A stretch of DNA of 64,000 bases, from positions 615,501 through 679,500 of the forward strand of contig NZ_JAUMKD010000002.1 of the NCBI RefSeq assembly GCF_030519475.1, given 5' to 3'. This stretch comes from Micromonospora sp. C28SCA-DRY-2 (GTDB lineage: Bacteria > Actinomycetota > Actinomycetes > Mycobacteriales > Micromonosporaceae). Made by a program: the position numbers and the translations under genes. Shown here one piece after another: positions 61,639 to 64,000 of the stretch (positions are counted from its first letter, which is position 1; every line of letters begins with the position of its first letter). The notes under the pieces were generated by a model. It saw only the letters and a list, made by a program, of their open reading frames with translations. It had not been told where the DNA came from and searched no databases.

Positions 61639-61795
61639 GCCGGTGACCCTAGCCAAGCCAGTCCCGGCGCACCGCCCCGCGCGCGCCGGCCCGGGCCAGG
61701 TCGGGCCGGCCGGTGGAGCGGCTCCGGCCGGGTGGTGAACGGAGCCGGTCCGGACGGCGGGACCGCTCGGGGCACCCGGCACCTACCGTGGAACC

Positions 61796-62683
61796 GTGGG
61801 GGTCAAGCGGCTGGTCGCCGCGCTGCTGACGGCGCTGCTGGCCGGCTGCGGGACGGCCACCGCCGCGCCCGGCACGCCGCAACCGGCCCGCCGGGCGCCC
61901 GCGGGGGCGTACGCCGTCGGCGTGCGTACGCTCACCGTCGACGCGGCCTCCGCGCGTCCGCTGCCGGTCACCCTCTGGTATCCGGCGGACGGGAACGCGG
62001 TGGCCGCGGGGCGGTTCCCGGTGGTGGTCTACAGCCACGGGCTGGACAGCCTGCCCCACCTGCACGCCGGGTTGACCACCCGGTGGGCCGCCGCCGGCTT
62101 CGTGGTGGCCGCGCCGGCGTACCCGCACACCCGGCGTGGCGCGCGCCGGTTCGACCGGGCCGACGTGCGGCACCAGCCGGCCGACGCCTGGCGGGTGATC
62201 CGGCACCTGGTCCGGCTCGACGCCCGGCCCGGTGACCCGCTCGCCGGGCACCTCGACGTCACCCGGTTCGCCGCCGCCGGCCACTCGGCGGGCGGCTTCA
62301 CCACCGCCGGCATGTTCGCCTCGGGACGGTCGCCGCGCCTGCGGGCGGGCATCGTGATCGCCGGCGGCGGGATGGCCGGGAGCTTCGCCGCGCCGGCCGC
62401 GCCGGTGCTCTTCGTGCACGGCACCGCCGACCCGGTGGTGCCGCTGGCGGTCGGCCGGGCGGCCTACCGGCGCGCCGGCGGCCCGGCCGCCTTCCTGAGC
62501 GTGCTCGGGCAGGGCCACGGCGAGTACCTCACCCCGGGCCGGCCCGGCTTCGCCCAGGTCCTGGCCACCACCACCGACTTCCTCCGCTGGACGCTCTACG
62601 GCGACCCGGACGCCGCCCGCCGCCTGCCCGCCGGGGCCAGCGCCCCCGCCCTCACCCGCTACGAGACCCGCCCCGCCCCCTGA
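61796..62683 (+). CDS. Lipoprotein alpha/beta hydrolase (cutinase/PAF-AH-like)
   Basis: 295 residues. A short signal with the lipobox LLAGC (C18) anchors it. PLPVTLWYPADG, FPVVVYSHGLDSL, the nucleophile in AAAGHSAGGF, an aspartate in HGTADPVVPL and a histidine in GQGHGEYL form the expected triad, in the style of polyester- or PAF-acetylhydrolase-like esterases. The GTG start is 6 nt after TACCGT (61784-61789), a leaderless layout. A close relative starts at 63687. Confidence 0.85.
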   Translation: MGVKRLVAALLTALLAGCGTATAAPGTPQPARRAPAGAYAVGVRTLTVDAASARPLPVTLWYPADGNAVAAGRFPVVVYSHGLDSLPHLHAGLTTRWAAAGFVVAAPAYPHTRRGARRFDRADVRHQPADAWRVIRHLVRLDARPGDPLAGHLDVTRFAAAGHSAGGFTTAGMFASGRSPRLRAGIVIAGGGMAGSFAAPAAPVLFVHGTADPVVPLAVGRAAYRRAGGPAAFLSVLGQGHGEYLTPGRPGFAQVLATTTDFLRWTLYGDPDAARRLPAGASAPALTRYETRPAP

Positions 62684-62905
62684 CCGCGGCCGGGCCGAGC
62701 ACGAGAGGCCGGGCACACGCGGTGCCGGACACGAACTGCCGGACGTGAGCGGCCGGGCAGGAGCGGCGGGCGCGACAGGAGCGGCCAGCACGACACCAAC
62801 GACGAGCGCGACACGAGCGACGTCCGGGCCAGGAGCAACCGCCGGGGCGCGGCGTGGGCCGGAAACGGCGGTGCGGGGAGCCGGGTCCGCCGTTACGGTC
62901 GGCGG
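62684..62905. other. 222-bp low-complexity region between hydrolase and nucleotidyltransferase genes
   Basis: It contains degenerate repeats of the type GAGCGGCCGGGCA/GCGCGACA with no convincing gene. TACGGT at 62894-62899 is the -10 box of the next gene. Confidence 0.5.
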
Positions 62906-63463
62906 GTGGTGGGCGTGGAGGGGCTCGCGGGGCGGCAGTTGGCCAGCATCGCCGAGGTGGTCGAGGTGGCCGGCGCCGCCGGCGTCCAGGTGTGGCTGCG
63001 CGGCGGCTGGGCGGTCGACTTCCACCTCGGCGAGGTCACCCGGCCGCACGTGGACGTCGACTGGTACTGCTGGCGCGCCGACGCGCGGCGGCTGGCCGCC
63101 CTGCTGCACGGGCGCGGCTGGCGGCCCGACCCGCGGCTGCCGGTCGAGGTGCAGCTCGACCTGTTCCGCGGCGACGTCGAGGTGAGCTTCGCGTACCTGG
63201 CGCGGGACGCCGCGGGGCGGATCACGGTCGGCGGCGGGCCGTGGGCCGGCACGCCGCTGCCGGCGGGGATGCTGGACGGCCCACCCGGGCGGATCGGCCC
63301 GCTGACCGTCCCGGTCATCGCGGTCGCCGCGCAGGTCGAGTTCAAGCGGATGTACCCGGTCTGGATGCCGGAGCGCCCCCGCCGCGCCAAGGACGCCGCC
63401 GACCTGGCCCGGCTCGGCGCCGCCCCGCCGGAGCATCGGGAGGCGACCTCGCCCGGGGCGTAG
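62906..63463 (+). CDS. Aminoglycoside nucleotidyltransferase-like protein (ANT(2'')/LinA fold)
   Basis: 185 residues. VWLRGGWAVDFHLGEVTRPHVDVDW is the nucleotidyltransferase core: GGWAVD, then R-x-H-x-D-x-D with the metal aspartates. The rest fits the aminoglycoside-2''-adenylyltransferase family (PF10706-like), which also includes lincosamide transferases and many proteins of unknown substrate. The GTG is 6 nt after TACGGT, a leaderless arrangement; GTGs at 62909 and 62915 are close alternatives. It sits between two related lipoprotein hydrolases. Confidence 0.75.
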   Translation: MVGVEGLAGRQLASIAEVVEVAGAAGVQVWLRGGWAVDFHLGEVTRPHVDVDWYCWRADARRLAALLHGRGWRPDPRLPVEVQLDLFRGDVEVSFAYLARDAAGRITVGGGPWAGTPLPAGMLDGPPGRIGPLTVPVIAVAAQVEFKRMYPVWMPERPRRAKDAADLARLGAAPPEHREATSPGA

Positions 63464-63686
63464 CGCGGACGCGACCGCAACGGGCAGCACGGCCACCGCC
63501 GGCACCGTCGACCGGCACCACCGCCACCGCCACCCACCGTCGACCGGGCACCACCGCCACCGCCGGCACTGCCACCGCCGGCACCAGCACCAGCGCCGGC
63601 GCCGGGCACCACGCTCCGGCGGTCGGCCCGGCACGGTGCGTCGATGTCCGGCGGGCGGCCCCGGCGCGCGAGGCACAATCGGAGCC
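63464..63686. repeat. CACCGCC-rich minisatellite-like tract
   Basis: Between about 63490 and 63612 CACCGCC/GGCACC units repeat imperfectly. A unit of the form ACCGTCGACCGG(G)CACCACCGCCACC occurs at about 63504 and 63536. It is not coding in any supported frame. CACAAT 7 nt before the ATG at 63687, or GGAG, may serve the next gene. Confidence 0.6.
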
Positions 63687-64000
63687 ATGCCGCGTCGCCG
63701 CACCCCTGCCCTGCTCGCCTGCGCCCTGCTCACGGCCGGCCTGGCCGGCTGCTCCGGGGACACCCGGCCGGCCGGCCCGCGGACCGTCCCGACGCCGGCC
63801 CCGGCCGCGACCACCCCCGCGCCGCGGGTGCCCGCCGGCACCGCGCCGGAGCGGGCCTTCGCCGTCGGCGTACGGCAGCTGAAGCTGAACCGCGACGGCG
63901 ACCGCCCGCTGCCGGTGACCGTCTGGTACCCGGCGGCCGGGAAGGCCGGGGGCGAGCCCGAGCGGTCCGCGCGGGCCGCCGACGGCCGGTTCCCGGTGGT
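63687..64000 (+). CDS. Lipoprotein alpha/beta hydrolase, second copy (3' partial)
   Basis: The first 104 codons are visible. A basic start (PRRR), hydrophobic stretch and lipobox LAGC (C22) are followed by a Pro/Thr/Ala tether, then FAVGVRQLKLNRDGDRPLPV and TVWYPAAG. These align with YAVGVRTLTVD and RPLPVTLWYPADG of the hydrolase at 61796, so this is its paralogue. The catalytic residues lie beyond the window. Confidence 0.82.
   Translation, partial: MPRRRTPALLACALLTAGLAGCSGDTRPAGPRTVPTPAPAATTPAPRVPAGTAPERAFAVGVRQLKLNRDGDRPLPVTVWYPAAGKAGGEPERSARAADGRFPV

Noticed and set aside
63490..63612. Repeat tract considered as a CRISPR array
   Set aside because: Units are short, imperfect and lack unique spacers; no cas genes.

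Overview
The window is about 64 kb of very GC-rich chromosomal DNA from an actinomycete. Markers such as the one-polypeptide 2-oxoglutarate decarboxylase/dehydrogenase (kgd), a DUF6104 gene behind it, a CBM2-GH18 chitinase, LppX/LprAFG-type lipoproteins and TANNNT-type leaderless promoters point to Micromonosporaceae, most likely Micromonospora; this is inferred from protein style, not from a database match. I see no rRNA, tRNA, CRISPR, integrase, transposase, or PKS/NRPS gene. The window opens inside an aminotransferase gene and closes inside a lipoprotein hydrolase gene.

1-12 kb: drug-response region. A MocR-like aminotransferase end, an MFS exporter with a divergent HxlR regulator, a TetR-MMPL pair behind two perfect 16-bp palindromic operators, then a compact block of genes resembling macrolide/lincosamide/streptogramin resistance: a Vat-like hexapeptide acetyltransferase with its own TetR, an erythromycin-esterase homologue and an Erm-type 23S rRNA methyltransferase preceded by a candidate leader peptide. 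A DUF2795 gene, a Gfo/Idh oxidoreductase and two small membrane proteins follow.

12-20 kb: a FabG-like reductase, a trehalose-synthase-like GH13 enzyme, a DUF1349 protein, DedA, then two secreted fungal-wall hydrolases (chitinase and GH16 beta-glucanase). Both hydrolases have recognisable sigma-70-like promoters; the glucanase promoter carries a perfect palindrome like a CebR/CelR box. A second YidC with a DUF6412-like partner follows.

20-33 kb: a YbdK-type carboxylate-amine ligase, a CoA-disulfide-reductase-like flavoprotein, an AbiEi-DUF559 gene framed by two 42-bp palindromes of one family, an APH(6)-type kinase, Nei2, a D/R-rich membrane protein, the ddaH-rocD arginine/ornithine operon, a pterin dehydratase-FHA pair, a lipoprotein and a fatty-acid desaturase.

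33-50 kb: a minus-strand operon (patatin, PlsC-type acyltransferase, cutA, a 1,199-residue SCO7613-type membrane protein), a divergent Ser/Thr kinase, a GT4 glycosyltransferase, a triple-BON protein, a response regulator-histidine kinase-HtrA operon arranged like mprA-mprB-pepD, a PadR-DUF4097 pair, and olsB-olsA for ornithine lipid.

50-64 kb: a hotdog-like protein, an ABC exporter pair, kgd, DUF6104, pta-ackA joined by a possible 24-codon ORF, two small envelope proteins, and two related lipoprotein alpha/beta hydrolases with an aminoglycoside-nucleotidyltransferase-like gene between them.

Two window-wide patterns stand out. At least ten coding starts lie 6-8 nt behind a TANNNT box, the signature of leaderless mRNA. 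Most convergent gene junctions hold strong hairpins, and two hairpin families show compensatory base changes between copies.
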